DNA from: Comamonas sp. lk
GTDB lineage: Bacteria; Pseudomonadota; Gammaproteobacteria; Burkholderiales; Burkholderiaceae_C
Assembly: GCF_900564145.1 (NCBI RefSeq)
Contig: NZ_UOOB01000001.1
Coordinates: 4,032,754-4,096,753 of the forward strand
Direction of reading: 5' to 3'
Length of the DNA stretch: 64,000 nt
Positions 18,644-26,901 of this stretch are shown here, piece after piece. Both the position numbers and the translations under genes were made by a program. The notes under the pieces were generated by a model that had not been told where the DNA came from, did not search any database, and worked only from the letters and a program-made list of their open reading frames with translations. Position 1 is the stretch's first letter. Every line of letters begins with the position of its first letter.

Positions 18644-19633
18644 TTAGATGCTGTAGCTCTCATAGGTTGCGGGATGGAACAGCTCACTAACTGGAACCAG
18701 TCTGGATGACAGGCCTTGCTCGTAGTGACTACGAACGAAGGTCTCCAGGGTCCTACTTGCCGGCGCCACACCATAGGACCAGAAATCCTCACCCATAGCC
18801 ACGCGTGCAGCGTGCAGTTGCTCTTCAACGAATGGAAGCGTGACCTTGGTGGCCGAGGTATCGGAAAGAAGCTCCAAAGCCACAGCCTTGGACTGGGTGA
18901 AAGCCTTCACAATCGCAGCTGCCAGCCAAGGGTGCTTGGCCGCCAGATCTTTTTTAATTGCCGCCACATGCATGATCGGAAAGACGCCTGTACGACGGTA
19001 ATAGTCCTTGGCTACCGCAGTCGGATCGTCGAAGAGCCAGCCAATATTTGGGTTGGCCAGCGCTGCCCGACTGGGTGGACGGGGGGCCATAAAAGCGTCG
19101 ATCTCTCCTGAATCGAGCATTTGCGAAATCGTTGCCCCCTCGGGAGCCTGTTCAATACGGATATCAGCTGGAAGCTGCAGTTTGACTTTCTCAGGGCGAC
19201 CGGGCGTCTCAATGCCTCCGCGTACCCAGGTCACATCGGAGGGACTGACTCCGAAATCGTCTTGCAAGACCGCTCGTGCCCATACATTAGCGGTAAGTTG
19301 ATACTCAGGTACACCAATGCGCTTGCCCTTCAGGTCAGAAGGCTCCCTAATACGGTCCTTGCGGACGTAGATTGATGTGTGCCGAAAAGCCCGCGACAGA
19401 AAGACCGGCAGCGCGATATAGGGACACTCACCGCGCGAGTGTTTCACCAAGTAGCTGGAGAAAGAAAGCTCGGTGACGTCGAAGTCAATGCTACGCATCG
19501 CTCGGAAGAACATCTCCTCGGGATTGAGGAGCATATACACTGGGTCGACGCCATCTATTTGCACACGGCCATCGAACAATGCTCGAGTACGGTCGTAGTC
19601 GCCCATCGCGACGGAAAGTTGGAGTTTACTCAT
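18644..19633 (-). CDS. ophC: 4,5-dihydroxyphthalate decarboxylase
   Basis: A 329-residue protein of the family that includes Pht5/OphC, with a periplasmic-binding-protein-like fold but no signal peptide. Recognisable segments are LSVAMGDYDRTRALFDG at the N-terminus, FDVTELSFSSYLVKHSRGE, DLKGKRIGVPEYQLTANVWA and FMAPRPPSRAALANPNIGW. It would convert 4,5-dihydroxyphthalate to protocatechuate. It starts 4 nt after the oxygenase stop, so the two are translationally linked. Its presence argues for ortho-phthalate over isophthalate as substrate, because isophthalate operons of Comamonas lack a separate decarboxylase. Confidence 0.85.
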   Translation of the reverse strand: MSKLQLSVAMGDYDRTRALFDGRVQIDGVDPVYMLLNPEEMFFRAMRSIDFDVTELSFSSYLVKHSRGECPYIALPVFLSRAFRHTSIYVRKDRIREPSDLKGKRIGVPEYQLTANVWARAVLQDDFGVSPSDVTWVRGGIETPGRPEKVKLQLPADIRIEQAPEGATISQMLDSGEIDAFMAPRPPSRAALANPNIGWLFDDPTAVAKDYYRRTGVFPIMHVAAIKKDLAAKHPWLAAAIVKAFTQSKAVALELLSDTSATKVTLPFVEEQLHAARVAMGEDFWSYGVAPASRTLETFVRSHYEQGLSSRLVPVSELFHPATYESYSI

Positions 19634-19637
19634 GGGA

Positions 19638-20957
19638 TCAGGACTTCACGGAATAGGAGGGTTCGAACTCGGGGCGATCCTGGCCATCCAGCCAGACATA
19701 GTGAGCGTCGTATGTGCGCCAGTCGGTCGTCTTTGGGACGATGGCTTGGAAGGAACAGACTGTTGGCGTCGCCGCTTCGACCCCCGTCCCGATGGCAGGT
19801 GCCCCTTGCTCGAAGGCCTTCACCGCGTCGAGCATCTGCTTGCGAAATTCCACGATAGCCAGATCGCTTGCGCCCAGGCGGTCATGGGTACGGTCGGCGA
19901 TGGGCCCCATAGTCAGCCACATCGCGACATCTTGGTTAGGGAAACCAGTGATGCCAGTGAAGTTACCGGCCTTCATAGCGTTACGGTCCTGCCAGAATTT
20001 GTTTGCTTCATTGCGCAAGGGACGGTAGTTTTGATCCAGGTCGACCCCCACCGTCTGACGCAAAAACTTGCGCCAGGTTTCAGTCTCCGGCGTTTGCGAC
20101 GGATGGCCCCACGCGATGAAATAGAACGCCGTGTTTGTGTCATCCATCGGCACGTTGATGTTGGCCACGTTATAGAGGTTGTTTGGCGGGATCAGCGCAG
20201 TAGCCGGGGCCACGAAAACCGTGGAGCGCACGTAATCGTTCTCCGCAGCATTCGAGAGCGGCCGGCGCAACGCGGCATAGCGAAAACCGTAACCGGTACG
20301 CTGCACCTGCATGCGCGGAGCCTTGTCGGTCGAGGGACGCAACCAAGTCTTGTCGGTAGCCTTCGCGCCATCGACCCGAGCCGGCACCATATCTGAAGAA
20401 TGGAGACTGGAGCTATGGGCTGAGTCGATAGCGCCTTCGAGAATCTGCGCCCAGTTGCACGGCAGTAGCACCTTCGCGATGCTCACCCGCGTGTCGGCCG
20501 TCGGCGCCCATGCCGGCGGCAGGAATTCAGGCATGGTTTCCTTCGGTCCCATGTAAGCCCACACCATACCGGCCCACTCTTGGGTCGGATACGCGGTGTG
20601 CTTAACCTTGTCAACCATGCCGCTGGCTGCTGGCTCGGACGCCATCTCCAGCACGTTGCCATCGACATCCATCTTCCAGCCGTGGTAGAGGCAGCGCAGA
20701 CCTCCCTCCTCGTTGCGACCGTACACCAACGAGGCTCGGCGGTGAGGGCAATACTCGTCCATGACACCGACGCGGCCCTCACTGTCGCGAAAGACCACCA
20801 GATCCTCGCCGAACGCACGCGCTTTCACTGGCGTTCCGTCAGGCTCGCCCACCTCCTCCACTAGGCAGATGGGCGTCCAATGCCGACGCATGAGACGCCC
20901 CATCGGTGCGTCTCCTTCAACGCGACAAAGCAGTTCGTTTTCTTCGTGGGTCATCAT
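19638..20957 (-). CDS. ophA2: Phthalate 4,5-dioxygenase, Rieske oxygenase component
   Basis: A 439-residue Rieske non-haem iron oxygenase of the phthalate dioxygenase type (alpha subunit only). The Rieske [2Fe-2S] ligands are in CPHRRASLVYGRNEEGG then LRCLYHGWKMD, and the mononuclear iron site is in EGAIDSAHSSSLHSSD. It adds O2 across carbons 4 and 5 of phthalate using electrons from the reductase in the same operon. There are two adjacent ATGs (20957 and 20954) with GGAGAG about 9 nt upstream; either may be used. The bacteriohemerythrin gene begins just upstream on the same strand and may share the promoter. Confidence 0.87.
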   Translation of the reverse strand: MMTHEENELLCRVEGDAPMGRLMRRHWTPICLVEEVGEPDGTPVKARAFGEDLVVFRDSEGRVGVMDEYCPHRRASLVYGRNEEGGLRCLYHGWKMDVDGNVLEMASEPAASGMVDKVKHTAYPTQEWAGMVWAYMGPKETMPEFLPPAWAPTADTRVSIAKVLLPCNWAQILEGAIDSAHSSSLHSSDMVPARVDGAKATDKTWLRPSTDKAPRMQVQRTGYGFRYAALRRPLSNAAENDYVRSTVFVAPATALIPPNNLYNVANINVPMDDTNTAFYFIAWGHPSQTPETETWRKFLRQTVGVDLDQNYRPLRNEANKFWQDRNAMKAGNFTGITGFPNQDVAMWLTMGPIADRTHDRLGASDLAIVEFRKQMLDAVKAFEQGAPAIGTGVEAATPTVCSFQAIVPKTTDWRTYDAHYVWLDGQDRPEFEPSYSVKS

Positions 20958-20993
20958 GATGTGTTCTCTCCAGGAGTGATTAAAGGTATCGAA

Positions 20994-21482
20994 CTAGGTC
21001 GCCAAGGCAGTCTCAGATTGGCGCCCCTTGCGCAGCACTATCGGTTTAGCGCCGTGCTGCAGCTTGCAAAGCCAATGAGAAAGGGCCGAGTCGAGGTGCT
21101 GAACATGGGCTGGAAACCAAGCAGCCAACTCGTCCGCCAACCGATATGCAACGCTGACTTCGCCGGTGCAATCCATACGCCGGAGCACACCTCGAAGCGT
21201 TGAAAGCACGGCATCGTGCTCACGAATGTGACAGTCGCGTGGAGGAAATTGCGTAGCGAGCATCAACTCATTCTCAGCCTCAAAGTGCGATGTCGCATGC
21301 GTAAGCACTGCTTCAAGCGTTTGCGCCATATCGGAAGCGCTGGCACGCTGCATGCGTTCGATTAGCCAAGCGAGCCGCTCGTGCTCATCATCGACTGCCG
21401 CGAGTCCTAGCAATAGCGCCTCTGACCAGAGCGGCGGTGATGACTCAATAGGCATCTGAATAGTCAAAGCAGACATCGACAT
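20994..21482 (-). CDS. Bacteriohemerythrin-like O2-binding protein
   Basis: A 162-residue single-domain hemerythrin. The di-iron ligands are visible in order: LAAVDDEHERLAWLI, HATSHFEAENELM, DCHIREHDAVL and HVQHLDSALSHW. Such proteins bind O2 reversibly at a non-haem di-iron centre. The gene precedes the phthalate dioxygenase genes by 36 nt on the same strand, so it is probably the first gene of that operon; O2 delivery or buffering for the oxygenase is an attractive but unproven role. The start is uncertain: ATGs at 21482, 21476 and 21455 all lack a strong RBS. The TTAG/CTAA motif at 21506-21521 lies immediately upstream. Confidence 0.8.
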   Translation of the reverse strand: MSMSALTIQMPIESSPPLWSEALLLGLAAVDDEHERLAWLIERMQRASASDMAQTLEAVLTHATSHFEAENELMLATQFPPRDCHIREHDAVLSTLRGVLRRMDCTGEVSVAYRLADELAAWFPAHVQHLDSALSHWLCKLQHGAKPIVLRKGRQSETALAT

Positions 21483-21505
21483 ACACAGCCGGCAATTTTT
21501 TATTA

Positions 21506-21600
21506 GACACCTAACAATTCTAACAATGCAAGCTCGTCTCGGCAATGAATTTCACCCCGGGGTTTCCCTAAAATTATTTGTCAACTAACAATTAGTCATT
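21506..21600. promoter_or_regulatory. Promoter of the hemerythrin/phthalate genes with two TTAG/CTAA motifs
   Basis: GACACCTAACAATTCT at 21506-21521 is preceded by TTA, giving TTAGACACCTAA. CAACTAACAATTAGTC lies at 21582-21597 and includes the inverted element CTAACAATTAG. Both resemble the motif in front of the porin and the first helix-turn-helix/citrate-synthase gene. They are placed to control transcription of the minus-strand operon. Confidence 0.5.
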
Positions 21601-21639
21601 CCGCCTTTACACGGAACTACGGGACTCAATCAATGACGG

Positions 21640-22480
21640 CGCAAAAAGATGGCTGGCTGCGAATCGCCAAGCGGTTATTTGCAGATTTGAGCCGGGACAC
21701 CGAAGCGACGTTGGCGATGCCGCTGTGCGGCCGTGGCAGTTGTAGTGGTGCTGCCAGTTCGCCAGGGCACGAGCCACTCAGCAGAGTTCTGGTACGTCAG
21801 GCCATAGGCCCACTCACTTAGCTCTGACTGGATGGACCGCTCGGCCTCGCCATTGGTCTATGGCCGGTGCGATCTGATGAGCTTTTGCCGCACGTCCAAA
21901 GCCTCGCAGGCAGCCGCAAACACCTTCCACCGGAAAGCTGCACTGCTGTCAGTCAGCAGGCATTTGATGCACGCGTGGTCAACGATCGCCACAAACAATG
22001 TCTCCCGGCCTGTACCCTCGACCGAGTCTCGCCGGCCGCCAGTCACTTGATGGGTGGGTCTGACGATGCTCCAGAGCATCCTGGTGTCGATGTGCAGCAT
22101 GTCACCAGAATCCTTGTCCTCGCAGCGCATAACGGACTCGGCAGGCCCCTGAGGCGAGAGAGGCCAGCACGGCCCCATGTGCGCGCAAACCTAGCACAGA
22201 GCAACGCAAGGTGGCAAGAACCACGGAGATGTACTTCCAAAGTGCCATTGCGCGATAGATCCGGCGGGTGCACGAGATGAGACAGTGGGATACCTTCCTG
22301 CCGGCAGCCCACCTGCAAAGCAGGCGTGCAGGATTGGTACGTCAAGCGCTGAAAGTACCGGGCCGAGAACACCAGCTTCAATGAGTTCACGAACAGCCTG
22401 AGTACGATGGTCAAGGCCCAGGTGCGCGTCGGGTAGCGCGGTGTTGCACGCAGGAGGCCAGGCCATGGTCTCCTACGGCC
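21640..22480 (-). pseudogene. Degenerate IS481-family transposase
   Basis: The minus strand carries recognisable pieces of an IS481 transposase. The frame ending at 21858 has GDMLHIDTRMLWSIVRPTHQ then VTGGRRDSVEG, the characteristic segment around the first catalytic Asp. Further on, past an in-frame stop, the sequence reads TNGEAERSIQSELSEWAYG, the catalytic Glu region. The N-terminal part (about 22200-22480) is scrambled. Several stops and frameshifts make it inactive. No terminal repeats or target duplication could be defined, so the limits given are approximate. Confidence 0.75.
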
Positions 22481-22558
22481 CGGCGCGCCCACAGGGGACA
22501 CCAAGCCATGTGGTCGTGCCCGGCTCAGTCCTCGCTTAGAAGACGGCCAGCCTGGAGG

Positions 22559-23761
22559 TCAGAGCTTATCGAGGCGCACCGAGCGGTCGGCGAGCATATC
22601 TGCCGACGGGCACGCGCCCTGCTTGAGCCAACGCTTGGCCACCTTGATGTCCCGCGGTGCATTCACCGAGATCACGCTGCGCAGTCGGCCATCCGAGATC
22701 TGGAACATGGAGAACGCGCCCTCCTCTGCAGACCCGCGCAGGGTGCCCTCCAGGTCGTTGGACGGAGTGCCGAGGACCTGCAAATTCAGGTTGTACTGGT
22801 CGGACCAGAACCACGGGATCTCGTCATATGCCCCGTTCCCGCCGGCGATCGCCTTGCCCACGGCGATCGCCTGGTTCTGGGCGTTGGCCCACGACTCGAA
22901 GCGCAGACGGCAGCCCGCCCAGGAATTGGGCTGATTCGCCACGTCGCCGGCCGCATAGATGTCGGGGTCGGAGGTCCGACCGGACTGGTCTACGACAATG
23001 CCGTCCCGGACCTCGAGCCCACAGGCTTCGGCCAAGCTGGTGTCCAGGACCAGCCCGATCCCGACCACGACCGCATCGAACTCCTGCGACTCGCCGGGCA
23101 GTTGCACGGCCAGAGCGCGCTGGAGTCCCACAGAAAACGATGTGATTGTTGTCGACAGGCGGACCTCGACGCCCTCCTGGCGGTGCTTTTCGAGCAGGAA
23201 CTCCGAGAATCGGGGGGGAAGCGACCGCGCGCACAGGCGCGGCCCGGCCTCCAGCAGCATAACGTTGACCTGCTTCTTCCTCGCCGTTGCCGCGATCTCC
23301 AGCCCGATCCATCCGCCCCCGATGACCAGCAGCCGGTTGCCGGGAACCAGGTGCCTGGCGATGGCCCGGGAATCCTCGATCGTGCGCAGGGCATGGACGC
23401 TGGGCAGGTCCGCGCCGGGACACGACAGCTGCCGAGGGCGCCCGCCGGTGGCCAGCACGAGCTTGTCGTAGTGGACCAGCGAGCCATCCGCGCACCGGAC
23501 CAGGTGGCCGGCGCGGTCGATGCCGACGGCCTCGACGCCAGGCCGGAAGTCCACGCGCAGCGCCTCGCACTGCTGTGCGGTGAGAAGCACGGGAGGGTGC
23601 TCCTGCGCTCCGCTGAGTACCCCCTTGGACAGCGGGGGGCGCTCGTACGGCGCATGCGGCTCGCGGCCCAGAAGGAGGATCCCTCCCTCATGCCCTCCCT
23701 CGCGCAGCGACCGGGCAACCCAAGCGCCGGCCTGGCCGGCTCCTATGATGACGACATCCAT
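22559..23761 (-). CDS. FAD-dependent ferredoxin reductase of a Rieske oxygenase system
   Basis: A 400-residue pyridine-nucleotide-disulphide-type oxidoreductase. It has the FAD GxGxxA motif (VVIIGAGQAGAWVARSL), the NAD-binding motif (LLVIGGGWIGLEIAATA), PYERPPLSKGVL and the second FAD motif DPDIYAAGDVANQ. It resembles the BphA4/ThcD type of ferredoxin reductase, which transfers electrons from NADH to a Rieske ferredoxin; the ferredoxin gene ends about 20 nt upstream. The ATG at 23761 (GGGA 8 nt upstream) was preferred over one 18 nt earlier. Together with the next two genes it makes a three-component oxygenase without a beta subunit. Confidence 0.87.
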   Translation of the reverse strand: MDVVIIGAGQAGAWVARSLREGGHEGGILLLGREPHAPYERPPLSKGVLSGAQEHPPVLLTAQQCEALRVDFRPGVEAVGIDRAGHLVRCADGSLVHYDKLVLATGGRPRQLSCPGADLPSVHALRTIEDSRAIARHLVPGNRLLVIGGGWIGLEIAATARKKQVNVMLLEAGPRLCARSLPPRFSEFLLEKHRQEGVEVRLSTTITSFSVGLQRALAVQLPGESQEFDAVVVGIGLVLDTSLAEACGLEVRDGIVVDQSGRTSDPDIYAAGDVANQPNSWAGCRLRFESWANAQNQAIAVGKAIAGGNGAYDEIPWFWSDQYNLNLQVLGTPSNDLEGTLRGSAEEGAFSMFQISDGRLRSVISVNAPRDIKVAKRWLKQGACPSADMLADRSVRLDKL

Positions 23762-23782
23762 GACTGTTTCCCGTTGCATCGC

Positions 23783-24103
23783 TCAGTGGACCGGCCGCAG
23801 GAAGATCACCCCCTGCTCGACCTTGACCGGATAGCAGTGCAGCGGCACGGTGCATGGGGCGCCCACCGCACGGCCACTCCTGATGTCGAACGTACCCTCG
23901 TGCAGCGGACACTCGATGAGACAGGAGTCAACCACCATGCCCAGCGACAGGTCCGCGTCTCCGTGCGTGCACGTGCCGTCCGTGGCGAAGATGTCCCCGC
24001 CGAGGTTGTAAAGGCACACTCGCTTGCCGTCGAACTCCACCGAATGCGTGTCGTCTTCGTCGATATCGGAGACGTTGCCGACCTTGATCCATTCATCTTC
24101 CAT
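23783..24103 (-). CDS. Rieske-type [2Fe-2S] ferredoxin component
   Basis: A 106-residue soluble Rieske ferredoxin. The cluster ligands lie in CTHGDADLSLGMVVD and CPLHEGTFDIRSG (CxH and CxxH). It would shuttle electrons from the flavoprotein reductase downstream to the oxygenase alpha subunit upstream. The ATG at 24103 with GGGAG 5 nt upstream was chosen; another ATG 12 nt earlier, also with an AGGA-like run, is possible. It sits about 25 nt after the alpha-subunit stop in an operon. Confidence 0.88.
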   Translation of the reverse strand: MEDEWIKVGNVSDIDEDDTHSVEFDGKRVCLYNLGGDIFATDGTCTHGDADLSLGMVVDSCLIECPLHEGTFDIRSGRAVGAPCTVPLHCYPVKVEQGVIFLRPVH

Positions 24104-24128
24104 AATGACTCCCATTTGTTCCTGTGCC

Positions 24129-25274
24129 TTACGCCGCCTCGGACGTCATCACGTCGATGTAGTGATTCTCCATGTGGTACAGAGCCTCCTCCAGCGGAGA
24201 CATCGGACCGGGCTTGAAGAACTCCGAACCTGCGCTGTTCTGCATGCCCTCCACCATCACGGCATCCTCGGCGATGATTTGGCGCACGAAGCCGACATAT
24301 TTCTCCATCTCCTCGTCGTAGTTCGGGATCGAGAAGGCGCCTTCGGGGAACAGCAGGTAGCAGATGACCCGGGTCTCGGTGGGGGAGATCGGCCAGATGT
24401 GCCACATGCGAACGCTGTCGGCGCGCATCGACAGGTTCAGGTTGGGATAGATACCCGCCTTGCAGGCAATGCCACTGGGCTTGTCCTGCGCCCAGGGCAG
24501 GGTCGGGAAGACCTGATCACCGGACGTCGAGTGGGGCCGGGCCTCGTACTGGGTATGCCATCCGCCGTTTCCCAGGAGATTGAAGCGCACCTGCTCGCCC
24601 TTGACGAAGCCGCCGAAGGTTCCCTTGTGGATGACGCCGACGTGGTAGATGTCGATCAAGTTCTCGACCAGGAATTTCCAATTGCACTTGACGTCGATCT
24701 CGACCTTCTGGGCAAGCCTGCAATGGTCGGTCTGGAACCACCACAGCGGCTGCTCGAACGGTGCGATGTAGTCCTCGAAGGACATCGGCTCATCGCTGAA
24801 GTTCACGAAAATCCAGCCGCGCCAGACCTTGACGTGCAACTGCCGCAGGCTGCAGTTCTTCAGTTCAACCTCCGAGGCCTTCATGCCGGGTGCGACAACC
24901 AGCTTGCCGCTCACGTCATACAGCCACGCGTGGTAGGGGCAGCTGAATTCCTTCGCATTGCCGCGGCCGACGGCGATCTCCACGCCCCGGTGCAGGCACT
25001 GGTTCATGTAGGCCACGACCTGATCGGGCGCCGGACGGGACACAACGATCGATTCCTTCATCACCTGGAAGGTGTAGTAGTCGCCAACATTGGGGATCTC
25101 TTCGACGCGCCCCACAGAAAGCCAGTACTTCATAAAGATCTGCTGCTTTTCCATGTCGTAGATCTCGGGCGAGCTGTACACCTCGCCCGGCAGGTGACGT
25201 GCACTGAGCAATTTCTTGCGAGTTTCCTTGAACTTGGGGCGCAGGTCCAGGAGCTGTTGTTCGGCTACTTGCAT
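24129..25274 (-). CDS. Rieske oxygenase alpha subunit of unknown substrate
   Basis: A 381-residue aromatic-ring-hydroxylating oxygenase large subunit. Rieske ligands: CLHRGVEIAVGRGNAKEF then SCPYHAWLYD. The mononuclear iron ligands are in ENLIDIYHVGVIHKGTFG (Asp-x2-His-x4-His), and the third ligand is probably an acidic residue in the C-terminal third. It is the first gene of an operon with the ferredoxin and ferredoxin reductase; no beta subunit gene is present, so a homomeric alpha oxygenase is expected. The start at 25274 has AAGGA 8 nt upstream. It diverges from the second helix-turn-helix/citrate-synthase gene, the likely regulator. The substrate is unknown; benzoate-, anthranilate- or salicylate-like compounds are possible. 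Confidence 0.85.
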   Translation of the reverse strand: MQVAEQQLLDLRPKFKETRKKLLSARHLPGEVYSSPEIYDMEKQQIFMKYWLSVGRVEEIPNVGDYYTFQVMKESIVVSRPAPDQVVAYMNQCLHRGVEIAVGRGNAKEFSCPYHAWLYDVSGKLVVAPGMKASEVELKNCSLRQLHVKVWRGWIFVNFSDEPMSFEDYIAPFEQPLWWFQTDHCRLAQKVEIDVKCNWKFLVENLIDIYHVGVIHKGTFGGFVKGEQVRFNLLGNGGWHTQYEARPHSTSGDQVFPTLPWAQDKPSGIACKAGIYPNLNLSMRADSVRMWHIWPISPTETRVICYLLFPEGAFSIPNYDEEMEKYVGFVRQIIAEDAVMVEGMQNSAGSEFFKPGPMSPLEEALYHMENHYIDVMTSEAA

Positions 25275-25325
25275 CGTGGTCATCCTTTCAGAAATGCGTT
25301 GATCGTGCGCAGCGGATACTAGACA

Positions 25326-25365
25326 ATACATTGATTAATGTATAGATCGATATGAGAATCGATAT
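25326..25365. promoter_or_regulatory. Divergent promoter with palindromic operator candidates
   Basis: Between the Rieske alpha gene and the helix-turn-helix/citrate-synthase gene lie ATACATTGATTAATGTAT (25326-25343, perfect 7-bp arms around GATT) and a direct repeat of ATCGATAT (25346-25353 and 25358-25365). The position, within 110 nt of both starts, suits a regulator controlling both genes. The helix-turn-helix fusion is the natural candidate. Confidence 0.55.
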
Positions 25366-25384
25366 ATTCTATCGGGAGAACCCT

Positions 25385-26686
25385 ATGCCCTTGAATAATC
25401 CCTCTGAGAGCGCACGTCCTCAGCGCCAGATCAACGACGTCGACTACGTCGGCAGCGCCGAAGCCATGTCGATCCTGGGCGTGCGGCGCGAAACGCTGTA
25501 CACCTACGTCAGCCGCGGACTCATCAAGACGATGCAGCGCCCGGGCGTGAAGGCCAAGCTATACCGCAAGGCCGATGTCGAAAAACTCAGGAGCCGGGCC
25601 GTTGCCCGCTCGGGCGGGCCCCAGGTCGCACACTCCCTTCGCTATGGCGAGCCGATCGCGCAGACATGGATCAGCGAGATCACCGCCCACGGCCCGCGCT
25701 ACCGGGGGGTGCTCGCGCGCGACCTGGTGCGCGACGGCCGGTCGTTCGAATTCGCCAGCGAGCTCATCTGGACGGGACTGCCGCGCACACGGGACATCGC
25801 ATGGCCCCCCCTGCAGGACACCCGCCAAGCGGAATCCCTGGTCAATCTGGCCTTGCATTCGGCAGAGCACGTCACGCCGCTCAAGCTCCTGTCGATGCTG
25901 ACGACCTCGCTGTCGGCATTCGAGCGGGCCGAGGACGACATGCAGACGGCCGGCTTCGCAGCCTGCCGGAGGCTGTTGCAGACGCTGGCCGGCACCGCGG
26001 GCGTCTTCGGTCCCAGGGCTCAGTTTTCAGCGCCCCGAGACGGAGAGTTCATGGCGCAGTGCGTAGCCCGCGGGCTGGGCCTGGGCGACAGGCCCGATGC
26101 TGTGCGGGCCATCGATGCAGCGCTTGTGATGTCCGCCGAGCACGAACTGTCGGCCCCGACGTTCGCCACGCGGATCTGCGCCTCGACGGGAGCGGATCTG
26201 CATGCCTGCGTCGCGGCCGCGATGCTGACCCAGTCGGGGTCGATGCAGGTCGGGGGGGCCGTCGAGGTGGAGGCGCTCATCGATGCCCTGCCCTTCGGAC
26301 TGGAACCGGAAGACGCCCTGCCGCTGGCGGCGGCCTCGGGCTTCAAGAGCAACGAACTGCCCTGCTTCGGACACCCTCTGTACGACGGCGAGGATCCGCG
26401 CTCGGCAGTGCTCCTCGACTTCATCGGACGCCTGGACACGCATGGACCGGACACGCCGAGGGTACAGGCACTGGTGGCCGGTGCACGGCAGGCAGGGCAG
26501 CATCCGAACGTGTTCGCCGCCCTCGTGATCCTGTGCAAGGCGATCGGTCTACCCAACGGAAGTGGCGCGATGCTCCACACCTTGGCGCGCACCAGCGGCT
26601 GGATCGCCCATGCGATGGAGCAGCGCCTGACCGGGGCCATGCTGCGCCCGAGGGCCAAATACATGGGTCAACACCACCCTCGGTGA
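25385..26686 (+). CDS. Helix-turn-helix/citrate-synthase-fold fusion, probable regulator of the divergent oxygenase
   Basis: A 433-residue paralogue of the fusion at 11802-13085. Residues about 20-75 are a MerR/excisionase-like helix-turn-helix (SILGVRRETLYTYVSRGLI, then LYRKADVEKL). The rest has citrate-synthase landmarks YRGVLARDL, CFGHPLYDGEDPRS and ARTSGWIAHAMEQ, with the final RPRAKYMG. As in the first copy, the catalytic His of the SGPLHGGA motif is replaced (SGSMQVGGA), and the catalytic Asp of NVDFY is Phe (NVFAALV). Only the second His remains, so citrate formation is unlikely. The ATG at 25385 has GGGAGAA 4 nt upstream. It is divergent from the three-component Rieske oxygenase. Confidence 0.78.
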   Translation: MPLNNPSESARPQRQINDVDYVGSAEAMSILGVRRETLYTYVSRGLIKTMQRPGVKAKLYRKADVEKLRSRAVARSGGPQVAHSLRYGEPIAQTWISEITAHGPRYRGVLARDLVRDGRSFEFASELIWTGLPRTRDIAWPPLQDTRQAESLVNLALHSAEHVTPLKLLSMLTTSLSAFERAEDDMQTAGFAACRRLLQTLAGTAGVFGPRAQFSAPRDGEFMAQCVARGLGLGDRPDAVRAIDAALVMSAEHELSAPTFATRICASTGADLHACVAAAMLTQSGSMQVGGAVEVEALIDALPFGLEPEDALPLAAASGFKSNELPCFGHPLYDGEDPRSAVLLDFIGRLDTHGPDTPRVQALVAGARQAGQHPNVFAALVILCKAIGLPNGSGAMLHTLARTSGWIAHAMEQRLTGAMLRPRAKYMGQHHPR

Positions 26687-26901
26687 GGCCGCGCGCGCCA
26701 GGCCCCCTGCGACCGGGGCAGGACCGGCAGGGAACGCCATGACCGGTGGCGCCCCAGGGTTCGCCAGGCGTGTGCGCTAACTGACCAGAGGTCGCAAGGC
26801 CCTGCTCAATGCACACCGAGCGAAGCCCAGTGCCAGCACGGCCTGCTACCGCGTCAAGCGCAAACCGGCAAGCACGCGGTGAGCGCGAGGCCCCTGCGCC
26901 G

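Noticed and set aside
15475-20957. Reading the operon as isophthalate degradation
   Set aside because: A separate 4,5-dihydroxyphthalate-type decarboxylase is present, and the known Comamonas isophthalate operon lacks one.
22508-24217. A 569-codon plus-strand frame
   Set aside because: It is antisense to the ferredoxin reductase and Rieske ferredoxin genes, which have clear cofactor motifs; the long frame is a by-product of high-GC codon use.
24024-25322. A 432-codon plus-strand frame
   Set aside because: It lies opposite the Rieske alpha subunit and has no recognisable motifs or RBS.
25666-26742. A 358-codon frame overlapping the helix-turn-helix/citrate-synthase gene on the same strand
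   Set aside because: It is Arg/Gly/Pro-rich with no motifs; the citrate-synthase frame is clearly the coding one.
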